Of a DNA stretch of 64,000 nucleotides, positions 47,831 to 60,920 are shown in pieces. Below the pieces are notes generated by a model, which searched no databases, had not been told where the DNA came from, and saw nothing but the letters and a program-made list of their open reading frames with translations. The stretch is from positions 1,155,429-1,219,428 of the forward strand of contig CAJNOP010000041.1 of the NCBI GenBank assembly GCA_905250075.1, written 5' to 3'. How positions within the stretch are numbered: the first letter of the stretch is position 1; every line of letters starts with the position of its first letter. The DNA comes from Rotaria sp. Silwood1. Lineage: Eukaryota > Rotifera > Eurotatoria > Philodinida > Philodinidae. The translations under genes were made by a program, and so were the position numbers.

Positions 47831-49983
47831 ATGAAAGACGCAAACCTGAATCAAGAGACATCGCCATATACGAAGGAAATCTCGGCAAATGAACATCCAT
47901 TCTCTGGATCAGCTGCAGAAATTCCAATGGGGCCACCTCCAAATTATGGTAAGAGCTAGACATGTGCTTACAACAAAATTTTTAGGATTTTGGCATACAT
48001 TTTCGTTTCAACATCTAGGTTTTGCGTGTAGATTTAGCTTTCAGGATTAAATTTTACCCTCACTTATAATTTGAATTTTGATTTTCTATCTTCAATTTGA
48101 GTATTGGCTACTGTAATAAAGTATTCTGATGCGACTACTAAGCTTCGTATAATAGCACTTGGAGAAGTGTAATAAGAATTGCATTGCAAATAATTAATGA
48201 TTTTGTACTACTTAAAAAGAAAGTAAGATCTATTGACCATTTATTGGAGCTTTCGATTTGAGTTTGTTAGGTGCAGAACAAACATTACTTGAAAATAATG
48301 CTGTTTGATAAAATTGGGTCAAGAGTTTTTCAGAGATGAGGCATCCGAATCTATTGATCAGTGTAAGATATTCTCAAATTCAGTTCTTCTAACCTTCAAA
48401 GATCAGTGCCAATGATTTTCGTCGATGTTAATAATAACTGAGTTTTCATAAAATATGCTTCTTTTAATAGAAAAATAGAATAGAAAAATGTTGAGAAACC
48501 ATCTTTAAATTCGGATTTCTCGACATCAAAAGCCTTTGATCAAGTTTTTTCTTAAATACTGCTATTTCTGATAAATATTGTTTCGTCGACTGAAAAAATC
48601 CAAATCAAAAGCTTCAATAAATAATCAATAAATTCAACTTTTTTGTAATGTAGTGCTAAATTACTAGTTAGTTACAAGGTAAGGCTCATGTTATTTCACT
48701 ATTGTTATTACATGAAGCTCGATAGTTGCATTAGAATACTTTGCTACACTGATTAGTATTCATATTCAAGACAAAATAATAGATTCCAAGCTCACAATAT
48801 CGAAAGCTCATCCATGCCACATTGATCCGAATCCTTAGTCTCAAACCTGAAATCAATACTCAAAACCATAATTTTGACATTGATGTATGCCTAGTAAGAA
48901 TTTTCTACAGTTGCGACTCATTACACAAAAGTTTTTATCTATCAGAGAATGTGTTATATCTTTTCAATGTCGTATCGAAATACATATGTATGCTCTTTCA
49001 TTTCTGAAACAACCTCATCTGAATGTTTTGGTTTAACTATTCGCGACAAATTACTCATATAGTTATGAATAATTATCACAAATCCTTACGACGGTCCTTT
49101 ATTTTTATTGACTCTTTCAATCAATAATTATTTATTTTCTATGAGCAAAGCTTTCAAAACTGCTGTTTCTACTAAGGTGGAATGACATTTATTCCATAAA
49201 AAGTAAAAGATAGGGGCAAGATTTGTGCATCAAAAATATATAAAATGAATATTCGTGACTTGTTTTCATCGCTTCCAAATATATTCAATAACATTTTTAG
49301 ATGATAACATTTTAACCTTTGTAAATTAAAATATGTATGCAAAGTTTTCTTCTATGGGCACATAAATACAAAATTATTTTTACTTCACATCAGGTTCTGA
49401 ACTATGAGATACATCAAACTAGTATGAGTATTATCGTAGTTCACTTTTACTTTTGGACATCTAATAGAAGATTCTCGAATTTAATTCGATTTGTACGTCG
49501 AATATTTGGAATGAATTTTATCAGCGTAGCATGTATTGTTTCATGAAAATTTAAGTTTAATCACCTGAATTCATTTAGCTATATAGTTACTTCGATAATT
49601 ATTATTCACTTATATTTTCATTAATAGAGAGTACTCCATACATTCCTCCGCCGTCCAGTCCAAATGTACAAAATGTGACGCACATCGTGGCTGTCGTGCA
49701 ACCGCCATTTGGCGATTTACCTGTTCAATGCACTTGTTCAAACTGTCATCAAAGTATTGTGACACGTGTGGACAAGACGAATGGTTTGCTCGTCTGGCTA
49801 ATATGTATACTGCTTATCCTTGTAGGCTGCTGGTTCGGCTGTTGCCTCATTCCATTTTGCATTGACGACCTGAAGGTATGCTTTCATTCTATTATGTGTG
49901 TTTCTCATACTTATGTTGTCTAGGATACTACGCATTACTGTCCGAACTGTAACACAATGTTAGGCAAGAGAAAGAAACTCTGA
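47831..49983 (+). CDS. LITAF-domain membrane protein (LITAF/CDIP1-like)
   Basis: LITAF-domain proteins sit on the cytosolic face of late endosomes and lysosomes as zinc-stabilised monotopic membrane proteins. Exons 47831-47948, 49628-49875 and 49924-49983 close in phase to 141 aa, normal for the family. The N-terminus is Pro-rich, with a PPNY motif (PPxY, a WW-domain ligand typical of LITAF) at the end of exon 1 and YIPPP in exon 2. The LITAF domain has Cys76-x2-Cys79, a hydrophobic hairpin (about 93-118, LLVWLICILLILVGCWFGCC) and His126-Tyr-Cys128-x2-Cys131, followed by a basic end, GKRKKL. All zinc ligands are present. The first intron is 1.7 kb. Confidence 0.92.
47949..49627 (+). other. 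LITAF-like gene intron 1, no further feature
   Basis: Phase-1 intron with donor GTAAGA and acceptor ATTAATAG. AT-rich sequence with no nested gene recognised. Confidence 0.55.
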
Positions 49984-50842
49984 TTGGATAATAAACAAAT
50001 GTCATCGACAAACAAATACTTCAATTACTATAACTTTTTGAATAGATTTTTTTCCAAATCTATTTCATTTTTTTGCTTTTGCCTTTCGTTTATTTACGTC
50101 AACCAATATTTTGTATTACTAATCGTTGTAAAAGGTAGATTCATTTCGCTTAGGTTTTCGATAAAAATCTTTTAATTATCTTCTTCCGAAATCCTATCCT
50201 CAACATTGATATCTCTCTTTTTTCTTTATATTTTATGCCCAGTTGGAAGCAAAAGTCTTTTATTACTTTATGAATACATTCTCAAAAGTGAATAGATTTT
50301 CAAAAACATTTATTCGTTTTATATTCTAGGGTTCTTTTGGTCTGCTCAAGCATTATTTACTTCTTAAAACTCTTTGAATGAAATTTTTACTGTAAAACTC
50401 ATTCGTAAGCATCGTTTTTCAGCAAGTTGACGAAACGATATATTCATAGAAACAAATTGAATGATTATAGAATCGCCAGATGAAAGAGTTCGAAGAACAA
50501 AAAATTCTTTTAAGCTTCATTCATCATGGACAACGAAAGCAATGATATCTAATTGAATCATTTTCAAAACAAAAGGTTGGTTTCTATCACCAGGAAATCG
50601 ATCAAGTGTGGCGCTTGCGTAGTTCATTTTGTTTAGGAAATTATGTCTTGTTCGTATAATCTTAATGAGATAAGTGACGTCAACACAACAAGAACTCAGT
50701 ATTTCGTAATTATTAGTGTGTTTCAACCAAACATACAGAAGGATTGTATTAATTATACGCAGGCGGATTGTATGCATCATGTATAAAAGTGGTTCTCATT
50801 GAATAAAGGACTTATAATTTGTTCTAAGTTTTATATTCATTT
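49984..50842. other. 3' flank of the LITAF-like gene
   Basis: No gene is supported. A TATA-like GTATAAAAG occurs at 50781-50789, just before the repeat cluster, with a TCATT initiator-like site 15 bp later. Confidence 0.4.
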
Positions 50843-51515
50843 TTTCATCACCTCACATGCTGCATTAGAAAACCAAAATATACCGCAAGATGTAGCGTGG
50901 AAAGTTCTACAATCCACGACGGACAACATATTTGGTAATTGCGCTTTTTATTGTCAAAATGCACAAAATTCTTAGCCAGTAATTTTTAACACTTTGAAAA
51001 CAATTATTTTTTGGTGCACGACGAATTCGTTTTTTTCTTATTTTATCTTTTCATCACTTGATATGCTTCACTAAAGAGAAAGCAAAGTATACCACAAGAT
51101 GCAGCGTCAAATATTCTACAATCTATAAAGAACAGTTCACCCTATAGTTGCAGTTTTTCTCAATATGAGCCAAAGACTGTACGGCTAATTTATAACGTTC
51201 TAAACAAAATCATTTTTTGCTATATGATCAATTCGTTTTCTTATTGTTTTCGCTAAAGAGTTGTGTTGAAAGCCATAACCGATGACCGATCAATGAGTTA
51301 AAGTTAAAAAGAATAATGTATTGACTGATGACGTAAGAAAAAGAATTCATCATGTACCAAAAAATTATTGTTTTCAAAGTGTCGAAAATACTGGCTAAGA
51401 ATTTCGTCCATTTTGACAACAAAAAGTGTAATTATCAAATAAGTTGTCCGTCTTGGATTGTAGATCTTTTCACGCTGCATCCTATGGTATATTTTGTCTT
51501 TCTTAACCCAGCGTA
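50843..51515. repeat. Three copies of a ~190-bp repeat, two direct and one inverted
   Basis: Copies at about 50843-51042 (+), 51045-51243 (+) and 51320-51515 (-) share blocks. These are a T-rich start with CATCAC, then AAGTATACC or AAATATACC(G/A)CAAGATG(T/C)AGCG, then TTCTACAATC(C/T)A, then ATTCTTAGCCAGTA, then CACTTTGAAAACAAT and GA(A/T)GAATTC. Copies 1 and 3 are the closest pair, about 85 percent by eye; copy 2 is more diverged. There is no coding capacity. They form an inverted pair with a stem-forming arrangement. Confidence 0.85.
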
Positions 51516-54500
51516 GTAGGCAATTAAAAAATGAACCGAAAAAACGAGTTTCTTTTTGTCTAAAGGAGAATATGACGAAAATGAGACATTTTTGTATAGT
51601 ATCGAATAAATCTGAAACAACAAGTCAGTAAAATGAGCTGCATATATATGTCTAGTTTCATTTATGCTCTATCCACGAATATGCAACTGAAGATAAAATA
51701 ATACAGGATAGAGGAAAACGAACTAATAGAAAAAGTTACTTCTTGTTATCCGAGAGAGTATGGAAAATCAATAATGAACACAATGTCTTACAAAGAAATT
51801 CGTTTTGAGTAAACTTCGTATTGCTGTACCTATTGTTTCTTTTTATTGTTCATTGACATTGAAATCCATTTTCACCGATAGAATGAGCCTCACTGTTTTG
51901 ATTTGTTACAACTCTTGTTTTTTTATCAGATGAACCCAACTATGAGCAGTTTTCAGCGAATACAACACACTGCGAGTAACAATTGCCTTATTATATTTAG
52001 TTTTGCCACCAACTGTTTTTCTTTGATTTCTTCATGTCCATTCTAGTCATCATGTTTATCATCATATATCATTAGCATAGTTTATACGAGTAAGAAAGCT
52101 GCTCCATCAAGACACCGTCTCTAAGAACATTATTTGAGAAAGTATCGTGGTATCTACTTTTGACTCATTGACATTGGTCTTGACTGCCGAACCTCTTGAA
52201 ATGTTGGCATTTTTGCGACGTTTTGGAGAACATATTCCGTTCCATACATAAAAATTCATTTTCGAGAATAGGATAAAAAAAATTTAGTGAAAAGTTAATA
52301 AACAGGTTTGGTCGAAATATAAAGGGACAGCTTCAACGTGTGTTGTATTTGTTCTTTTCATTTTTATTTTGCTATGCCAATGTATCATGCATGGTTTTCA
52401 CGATGATCTCTCGTTTTTGAAGCATTTACATATAACTGTACAGATGGATTCGAGATCATCATTGATGATCGTGACCTTTGAATGTCTCAAAAAATCTATA
52501 GTCTAACTCTATTTTTTCGTACTATATTTTTTTTCTAATGGCATATCTGCTGTTGAAGATATTTATAAAATTTTTCTGAGTGGTTATGATGAATAGTATT
52601 TGAAATCAACCAATATTGGTCGCATTTTTGAGAGTTTTGTCCAATGAGATTCAATCGAAAACGTCAATATATAAGAAGAGTGCTCTCGAACCTCTACAAT
52701 AGGATCTGGAAATAGGTAACAATATTTTTCTAAAAAAGAAATTGACATGTTACACCTAATTATATGGATATATGCTGGCCTACATTATGTCTACAGAATG
52801 ATTTACTTAGTAAATCTATCCTACTTCATTTCAGAAGGCTGTCTAGCGCTGCCAGTCGTTCGAAATAAGTCGTTTGGTTCACTGCTTATAGTTTGGTTTT
52901 CGTGAGAAGGCAAAAAAAAGGCTGAACTTCATATTGGAGAAACATTGTTCTTTGGCGAGTTTTTCAAACTTCTTTACCTCTTGAATTCAAGTTCAGATAT
53001 GCTGTGACCGACACCTATGATAATGAAAATAAATGACTCGAAAAGCTACTTTGAAAAGACCAACGATCAACAGACTAATAAATTAATTGTATCTCTCTTT
53101 TCGCTTCTGAGTCCAATGACCATCTTGAAGAGATCCAAAGAATAGTATTCATTTAAACCTCGACTTGTACAATGAAATCAAGAGGAATTCGTCGAATATG
53201 TTAAACAGGGTCAAGCATGATAATTAGACACTGTCCGTATTTTTAGTTCTTTTGATCATCTTTTTTTGTGATAGAAGTCAAGCTCTAGTATTTAAATATA
53301 ACGTAAGAAAGAATGTGAATAGAAGAGGAAGGACTGTAATATGACATTAGTTTCGTTTAATTTCATCAAGCGAAGTGTTTTCTATCTTAGAGAACATGCG
53401 TTCTGTCAATTTTTCACTGTCATGAAATCAATTATTTATTTGTCACAACGCCTTGTTCTTGGTTATTTCCTTCGTTCGATGAACACCAACACTATTCTCT
53501 AAACACTCTATTCGATTTATTCCGCCATTTATGATTGTGTATTAATTTGTTGTCATTCGAAGATCTATTTAAAGAAAAGAAGACCTCTACAAATTAGAAT
53601 GGAGATGCTCGAAAAGAACAAACGCTTTTCGATTCCAGGATCTGATTGGAGAGTCTTTGCTTATGTTGTTACCAATTGAAGATTATGAAAATATGCTTTT
53701 CGTTCTTCTAGAAGTAACGGTTTTTCATCATATTTCTGTGGTACCCTAAGTCAAACGTATGATTGATATTGTCAAAGAATGTTGTGACGATTCTTTAGAT
53801 AGTCTCATCGTTTATGAATCGGCGTCAATTATGATATACACCATGAAATGGATCCTAAAATAGAAACCGTTCTATGTCATATTGAACAATGCTCTTCGAG
53901 TTAGAAATCGCCGACAACTTAAATTTTGGTTCTCTTATTGCTAGTCATAGTGTAGAAAAGGGATTGAGCCTTGGGACAGTATCAAAACTAAATTTTGTTA
54001 TTTTGTGAAATCAAACGAGTAACCTAGGAACTCTTCTATTCGATCCAATCATTAAGACTTTTCTGGATATTGAGAAGTTTGTTTGACTTCCTATTATTTT
54101 TTATAATATGATCTTGCGAGGAGATGCTGTAACTAAGGTAGGTAAACAACATTGTGATATATGATCATAATGATTAAGTGGCGTTTCTAGTGCCTGAAGT
54201 AGACAAGATGTTAGAAGTTGTGCAGAAGGGGAGGGATAAGGCTAAGTGAAAGTAGGGCATATTTATTGTAGAAATAAAACAGCGAGAGTGAGCTTAGATT
54301 AATTATCTCATCCTTATGTTGATGTCGACACTTTGACCTGTCCGACAGCCCTTATCATCACACATTTACTTTCATCTTACCATTGGGTGAAGTGTTTTGC
54401 ATCTTGTATACTGCATACGATACATGTCAACAATGATAAGTTAAAGTTTTTTGTTCTTATCGTCTTAAATAAAACCGTGCGACTATTTAAGATAGTAGTG

Positions 54501-54562
54501 TTTTATAAAAAACATAAGCTGAAGAAACAGAAATTTTTCTGTTACTTTTTTTCGTTCATTCC
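51516..54562. other. Intergenic region, 3 kb
   Basis: No gene, RNA or element could be supported. The last 100 bp before 54563 should hold the promoter and leader of the dioxygenase gene. Confidence 0.5.
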
Positions 54563-55450
54563 ATGTCTGCTACAACAATAAATATCGCACGAATACCAGC
54601 AACGAAGGAAAATATCGAAGATGAAATCTTAGAATGTCTTCGACGAGATGGTGTGGTAATTGTTACTGGAATGTATTCAACGAGTCATGTTGAACAAGTG
54701 CAAAAGGATCTAGCACCACATTTTGAGTCTGATGTTGTCGATAAATCAGGTTTTTTTCCTTCGACCACACAACGGGCCACAGGCTTCTTTGCCATTTCAC
54801 GAGCTTGTGTCGACTTGGCCATGCATCCTTTGCTTTTGGCTGTAGCCAATCGATTACTCACATCGACATATTCTTTTTACTTAGGTACACAAAAGAAAAC
54901 TGTTCACTCCAAACCTATCATTTCGTCTACTGTCGGCTTTCGTGTTAATCCTGGCGGTCAACAACAAGAACTTCATCGTGACGATAACGATTTTCATACG
55001 CGACCTTGTGATTGGCCGATGATGATAGGCTGTGTAATTGCTCTAACTCGAACTCACAAGGATAATGGAGCGACTATAGTGATTCCTGGTTCACATTTGT
55101 GGGAAAACGAAGATCGAGCACCGCTAGTAGAAGAAGCTGTACCCGCCGAATTAGAGCCTGGTGATGCGACTATTTTTGTTGGAAATTTGTACCATGCTGG
55201 AGGATCTAATACAACTCTAGATGAGCGACGTGAAACTGCAGGTATATTCATGGCTAAGGGATTTTATCGGCAAGCTGAAAATGAATATCTGATGGTACCA
55301 CCTGAACGCTGCAAAGAACTTCAATTGAGTCCAGCGGAATTACGTGTACTTGGTTATGGACTCTCGCAACCAGCTTGTGGATTTGTAAAATACAAAGATC
55401 CCATGGAATCTATTTTCGGAATAATAGATGACGAGACGATTCCGATGTAG
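54563..55450 (+). CDS. PhyH-family Fe(II)/2-oxoglutarate dioxygenase, intronless
   Basis: Probable Fe(II)- and 2-oxoglutarate-dependent oxygenase of the phytanoyl-CoA dioxygenase superfamily; substrate unknown. It is a single open frame of 295 aa. The iron triad is visible as His138-Arg-Asp140 (ELHRDDND) and His211 (NLYHAGGS), with Arg223 eleven to twelve residues later for 2-oxoglutarate (ERRETAGIF). The family's IPGSH turn is at 174-178 and the E(L)EPGDA strand at 196-202. The length and layout are closer to fungal and bacterial PhyH enzymes of secondary metabolism than to the animal peroxisomal PHYH, which carries a targeting peptide; that comparison is from memory. GC content is higher than in neighbouring genes and there is no intron, so acquisition from a microbe is plausible. 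A poly(A)-type AATAAA follows near 55560. Confidence 0.88.
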   Translation: MSATTINIARIPATKENIEDEILECLRRDGVVIVTGMYSTSHVEQVQKDLAPHFESDVVDKSGFFPSTTQRATGFFAISRACVDLAMHPLLLAVANRLLTSTYSFYLGTQKKTVHSKPIISSTVGFRVNPGGQQQELHRDDNDFHTRPCDWPMMIGCVIALTRTHKDNGATIVIPGSHLWENEDRAPLVEEAVPAELEPGDATIFVGNLYHAGGSNTTLDERRETAGIFMAKGFYRQAENEYLMVPPERCKELQLSPAELRVLGYGLSQPACGFVKYKDPMESIFGIIDDETIPM

Positions 55451-56760
55451 CAAACAGATTTCTCAAGTACATCAAAGTTCATGCACGTAATCTGTCATTA
55501 AATTTTGCTCAGAAATTTTCATTTAACATCTTACTTGAAAACTGACTGAGTATTCTGCTAAATAAAAATTTCCAAAGTCAATTTATCATGCTTCTGTTTA
55601 TTACAAATTATATTTTCTTTTCGTGTAGTAAAAGCTTTCAAATAATTTCTATAAGGAATGTTAATCATGAGTTCTCACGTAATTAAAACAGTCAGGTAAC
55701 GTTTTTTAAATTGGAACAAATGGCGATCGAACCGATTGTTATTTTATTGTATAAAAGTCAAGGATGATAGAGTGGTATCTGAGCCTCTCAAAAATCTTCA
55801 GATGTTGAATAGATGCTGTTCATTTTTGAGATAGATCTTAAAGATGCTGCACATTATTAACAAATTCGTTAAATATGTCATTCTAATATTGTAGATGCAT
55901 TGTTAATGATATTAGTATACTTACGATAAAAATACAGATACTTAATTGACACAGTGAATATATTACTCATACGAGCCACACAGTTAATCGTTTTTGTGTT
56001 GAGACTATGTGCATTATGTAGGTCTAAAGGAGTTATGAATAGCCTGAAAAAAGTTCGGGCGATTAGCTAATTTCTACGGAGATACTACACCTTTACAGTA
56101 TTTTTTAAATAAAAGCCATGGTTCCCATCAAGAACACTAGAAAAACTGATTTTCGAGTTTCGACTTGGAACTTTACATAGAAACAGGTCGTAACGAGAAT
56201 AGATTTTTGTGAATATTTTAGATTTTCTGATTTGTTTATATCTTGAAATGAGAACATCAAAGCTGCTGGTCTATCTGAATAAGGCAAAATACACATTGTT
56301 ACTATATTTGTATCTGTGCATACGAAAAGTAACCAGATCTGAAACATTTAGAAAGAGCTATTCCTACTAAGGCTTGTTTCAATGTAAAATTTCAAGTCGA
56401 AATTCGAAAATCAGTTTTTCTAATGTTGTTGAAAGAGACCGCGGCATTCATCTAAAGAGATAGCGTAAAAGTGAAGCATCTACGTAGCAATAAGCTAATT
56501 ACCCGAGCTTTTTTTCAGGATATTCATAACTCATTCGTATCTACATATTGCACATAGTCTTAACGCCAAAGGGATTGAACAGTTAGTGACCCTTCTTCAA
56601 AAGTCTCGGTTCAAAAGAGAATTGACATCTAATAATGTTTCCTCGTAAGGTGTGTATTCAAATGAAAAAATAGCTTATTATAAAACGGTTTATAACAATC
56701 CCGAAGACATCTATCCATTATCTTGTTGCTATGGTAAACATCTTATTATTCCGAACATGT
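55451..56760. other. Spacer between convergent dioxygenase and transporter genes
   Basis: It holds the 3' ends of two convergent genes. No further gene or repeat is supported. Confidence 0.5.
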
Positions 56761-58565
56761 TCAAACAGCCTTAAAGTGAATCGAACGATTATCTATCGAA
56801 TCTTCAATCATAATCTCGTTGGTATAAGTGTTCGATACAACCGATTTAGCATCATCTTCGTTATGACTATCAAATGATCGATTGCGTGTTTCTGGAAGTA
56901 TGAAGAGTAGTCCCACTATAACCAGGGCCAGTACACTATAAACATAAAATGTTATTCGAATATATCGGCCACCGAGAGCGACATCAATAATTGGTGCTAA
57001 AATAGCACCTAAACGGCCAAAAAACACCAAAACTGCATTACCAAAGCCACGCTTCGACGTTGGAAAAAGTTCTGGAACATAGATCCATGAGACAGACACT
57101 GCTCCACTAATTGTCAATTTACCTATTTGTGAAACTATAACAACCACAAGTGGATGAGTTTCCTTAACAAATGGAATGACAATAACACACACTGATGTCA
57201 ATAGTGCATAAGATAACAGAGAAAATCTTCTACCTAAACGAGTGATCATTAGAATACTCGCAGATACGTAACCAATGGCTTCAACGACAGCTCCTAGGAT
57301 AATATTCCAGTAAGGATTTATAGCGCTATCCATTGTAGCGAGTCCATACGATATTTTAATATACAATAGCATAGTGATAAATCCAATGCAACCACTGGCA
57401 CCTAGTCGCAGAAAAATATGTCGGCTGAATCTCGTTTTTGTTATGACAGGCTTGGCAGTTTCGTGGGTCACTGGTAAAGTTTTAATTAATTCTTCGAAGA
57501 AAGGAAACCATTCTGTATCTGCGCGACCATTGGTTGTAGCAATATTACGTAAACAAGTCTCGAGTTGACTGAACTTCTTTCGATTGAACAACCAATAAGG
57601 TGATTCAGGTACAAAGTACAGATAAAAAAGAGTAAGAGCGTAGAAACCATTATTGAACCATTTCAACTTGAGCCAATCATGAGCCAAATAAGCGAAGATT
57701 GTAATAAATATCTCGGCTACTGTGTAACTGATCAATGCAAGATTGCCTGCCAGAGTAGTATATTTAGATGAAGTCAACTCCATGAGTAAAAGAAAAGTCA
57801 TGCTAAAGGCTCCTGTACTTGACACTAATTGGCTGAATAGCAAGAGACCAAATCTTTAAGATAGAGTTTCTTTTTATTTCGATCAGTGGTATGGCTTTTG
57901 TTTTTACACTTACTTCACATTGACAGACATGGAGACGAATTGCAGCAACAGCAGAGTAACAAAAGTACTAAGAAATTCCCAAATTGTCAGTATTTGAATG
58001 ATTTTTCTTCTTCCAATCTTATCGCCAATCGATCCACTAATCAATGTGGTAAATCTACATAATAAATGAGATATGATGCATTACTCAGAAATGAATTGAT
58101 GTCTTACGCTCCGATTTGAAGTACGGTTGCAAGCCAAGTACGTTTCACAGCATGAGTGCAAATTAAGTTGGCTTCTTCTGTAAATGTTTTGCCAAACACT
58201 GATCGATCGTACATGAAATCGGTGCATGTTGTTCGATTAATAGTTTCACAACAAGTCGTTGACGATTGCCGATTATCGATGAATAATTGATGAGTCATAT
58301 TAATCGATTGAAATTGGTCTTCATCAGACGACGTTGTCAACGGAAGTCGACAACGGAATGGTGGCTCGGCAACTCCAAATACATAGTAATAAGCATTAAG
58401 ACTGGTGCTAATAGCAATCAGATTCAAAAATATGTAATGAATCCATTGATATCGACGAAAGTCACCACAACGTTTAAGTACATTTTCTAAGGAGATCTGA
58501 TTACCTTGAGTCATATTTCTTGGATGAATCTCGATTTTGTTGTCTTTTCGTAAAAGTTCGTTCAC
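56761..58565 (-). CDS. SLC22-like organic ion transporter (MFS)
   Basis: Plasma-membrane facilitator of the major facilitator superfamily, SLC22 (organic cation/carnitine) type; substrate cannot be told from sequence. Minus-strand exons 58565-58108, 58054-57914 and 57853-56761 close in phase to 563 aa, the usual SLC22 length. After the first membrane segment (about 44-64) comes the large extracellular loop with several Cys and N-glycosylation sites (NMTHQ, NRTT), the SLC22 hallmark. The MFS loop motif GDKIGRRK is at 163-170. PESPYWLF (SLC22 usually ESPRW) follows membrane segment 6, and TRLGRR plus ELFPTSKRGFG mark segments 8-11. The C-terminal tail is acidic, with PETRNRSFD. Introns are 53 and 60 nt. 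Confidence 0.88.
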
Positions 58566-60920
58566 CTGTTTTTCAATCTTTCACTGTCGATTGATGAGCA
58601 ATGTCTTAAATAAGAGATGAATATGCGACTCAATTTAAAGCAACCTCGGTTCGTGCTTTAGCAAAGGTCTATAGATCTTTTCTGTATTGTGTCCTTTTCA
58701 AAATTTTATTCATTAGTAGCTGATTTAATCCTAATGAAATGACAAGCTTCGATTTGTTATTTACGGTACAATGGACGGTCTAAAGAACAACATGCTCGAT
58801 CATATCTAGAGCATTGTAATGATTGACGTCATCAATGATCTTTCGAATAATACCCAGGACACACCTTTTATTGATTATCAAAACTTTCTTCTTTGTTTGT
58901 CGAAAACAACTTTACTTCATTCATGAATAATTATCAATCAATCTGGCTATACTATACATTCATCTTTTTGAAAAAAATTGCAGTGTTGACTTACTCCAGT
59001 TTATTTATCTTTTGCTAAGATTATAACGGTAATTTTATCCGTTGAAAAAATGATTTTTGGAGAAAAAACATTCAGATATCTCAATCAAAATACAATTCGC
59101 AAGAAGCTACGATTCGCTAAGGACTGATGAAGATTTATGATGAGAAAATCCCACAGAGATTGATTTTTAAGCATTTCATATTTGTTATGAATTGTTTAAG
59201 AGTATCGATATTTGTGCGTATGTCCAACTCTTCCCGATAAAGTGTCGATATCTTCAGTAAAATCGAAGCTTTTCTAATAATATAATCTATTCATGGGCTT
59301 TATTCGTCAGCATTAGATCATAATATTGACTATATGAGATAGACGTTTGAAAGATCGTCGTAATGACAATAAAAACGAAATCACTAACCAAATAATTCAG
59401 AAAAATATAAATGTCAAATCCTGTTTTACTATAATTCTTATCGAATTGAGTCATCAAGTATTTGCGAACAAAGAGAAGAATGCATTAGTGACAGATTATA
59501 TCCTGGAGCAGACCTCGAACGAAAGTATTCGTACTTATACTTGTCGTACATACACTTTAATACAACAACCTAAACTTCGTACTTTTACCGTTTCAAATAT
59601 GAAAAATTATCCGATTAAGTAGTTTAACTTTTTGCTAAAAGTACGTGCATGAATTTAATAAAACTTTAAATGAATTTTGAATTTATGCTTGTTTTTGAAA
59701 ATTTAAGACTTTTATACGACGTATTTTTTATATTTCCAACGTATTCCTTGAGCAATGAAAGATGTCCATTGAAGAAATAATTAACCATTAGATAGATTGG
59801 ATAACTTTTAGATGAGCCTATAAGTTTTTTCTGTTGACTGAAGGAAAAGTCATATGAAATAAAATGACTTTCTATGTTTGCATGCATGTGTCTAATCACA
59901 TGTTCGTATGTGTTGCTGTGATTTATAAAATCAGTTTCACGAGATTTTCAGTTTGATTTTTTCATCAAGAAAAAGGGCTGTTGTCACGAAAGTAATAAGT
60001 TTTTCTTGCACCAAAAGGAGACCATATAAAATAAACTAAGTTAGTAGGCTTTCTTCTTGGTCTGTTTTGCGATAGCATTGAATTAAAATGGAATAATGAA
60101 CTTTGGTTCAAATAATGTCAATATCATTCAAAACGAAATTTTCTTTGAGTCACGTACGGCCTTATGGAATGCATGAAAAAAAAGACAAAAATTCGTTTTT
60201 CTGTTTCATTTGTATTCCCTTGGTTGGAAGAAGAATGGCATGACAAAAATTAAAAAGGGTTTATATGTATGTTTGTTGACCGTTATGTGTACAGTCAAGT
60301 GCTCTCGTATATTTCTGACACATTAGACAAACTGTGGAAGATGACTGCACTTTATACGATAGCTTCAGCTAATCAGATATTTTTTCTATCTAGCATTTGT
60401 TCAATCAGATTCTTCAATGCTGAGACTCGTTAGTCATTTCCGCTAGAAAGGAGCAAAATAAATATTATATGACAGATCAGGACATGGTACTTTAAATACA
60501 TAGCATGAGTTCATTTTATTCATTGACAGTCATGTGGTGCATTTATTTTCATTGAAAACTTTTCATCCTTCTTATCTGAAAGAGATTACTTTATTTTCTA
60601 ACATTGATAGCTCTGTTGTTCTTAGCTGCTGTGTACTCATATTGTCACATGATCTTCCGATTAAGTACAACTATACTTGAAGAAAACTTCAGCTCGTTTC
60701 AATTTATATTGGCTGATATGATGATTTCTTTTTTTATAAGATAAATCTTCTGCTTCTAATAGTAACAACGTTCGATAAACTGTTTTATAGTAGACATAGT
60801 TCACTAAGATCCACAAGATGCACAAAACACCGACTCAAAAGTGCTCAGACACTTGGAAATGTTTCCTCATTAGTGCAATACTTATTTGTTGTTATTAATT
60901 CCATGTGAACTTAAAAACTG
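58566..60920. other. Intergenic region
   Basis: It contains the upstream region of the transporter gene. An open frame on the plus strand (59347-59622) has no recognisable features. No element or RNA gene was recognised. Confidence 0.45.
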
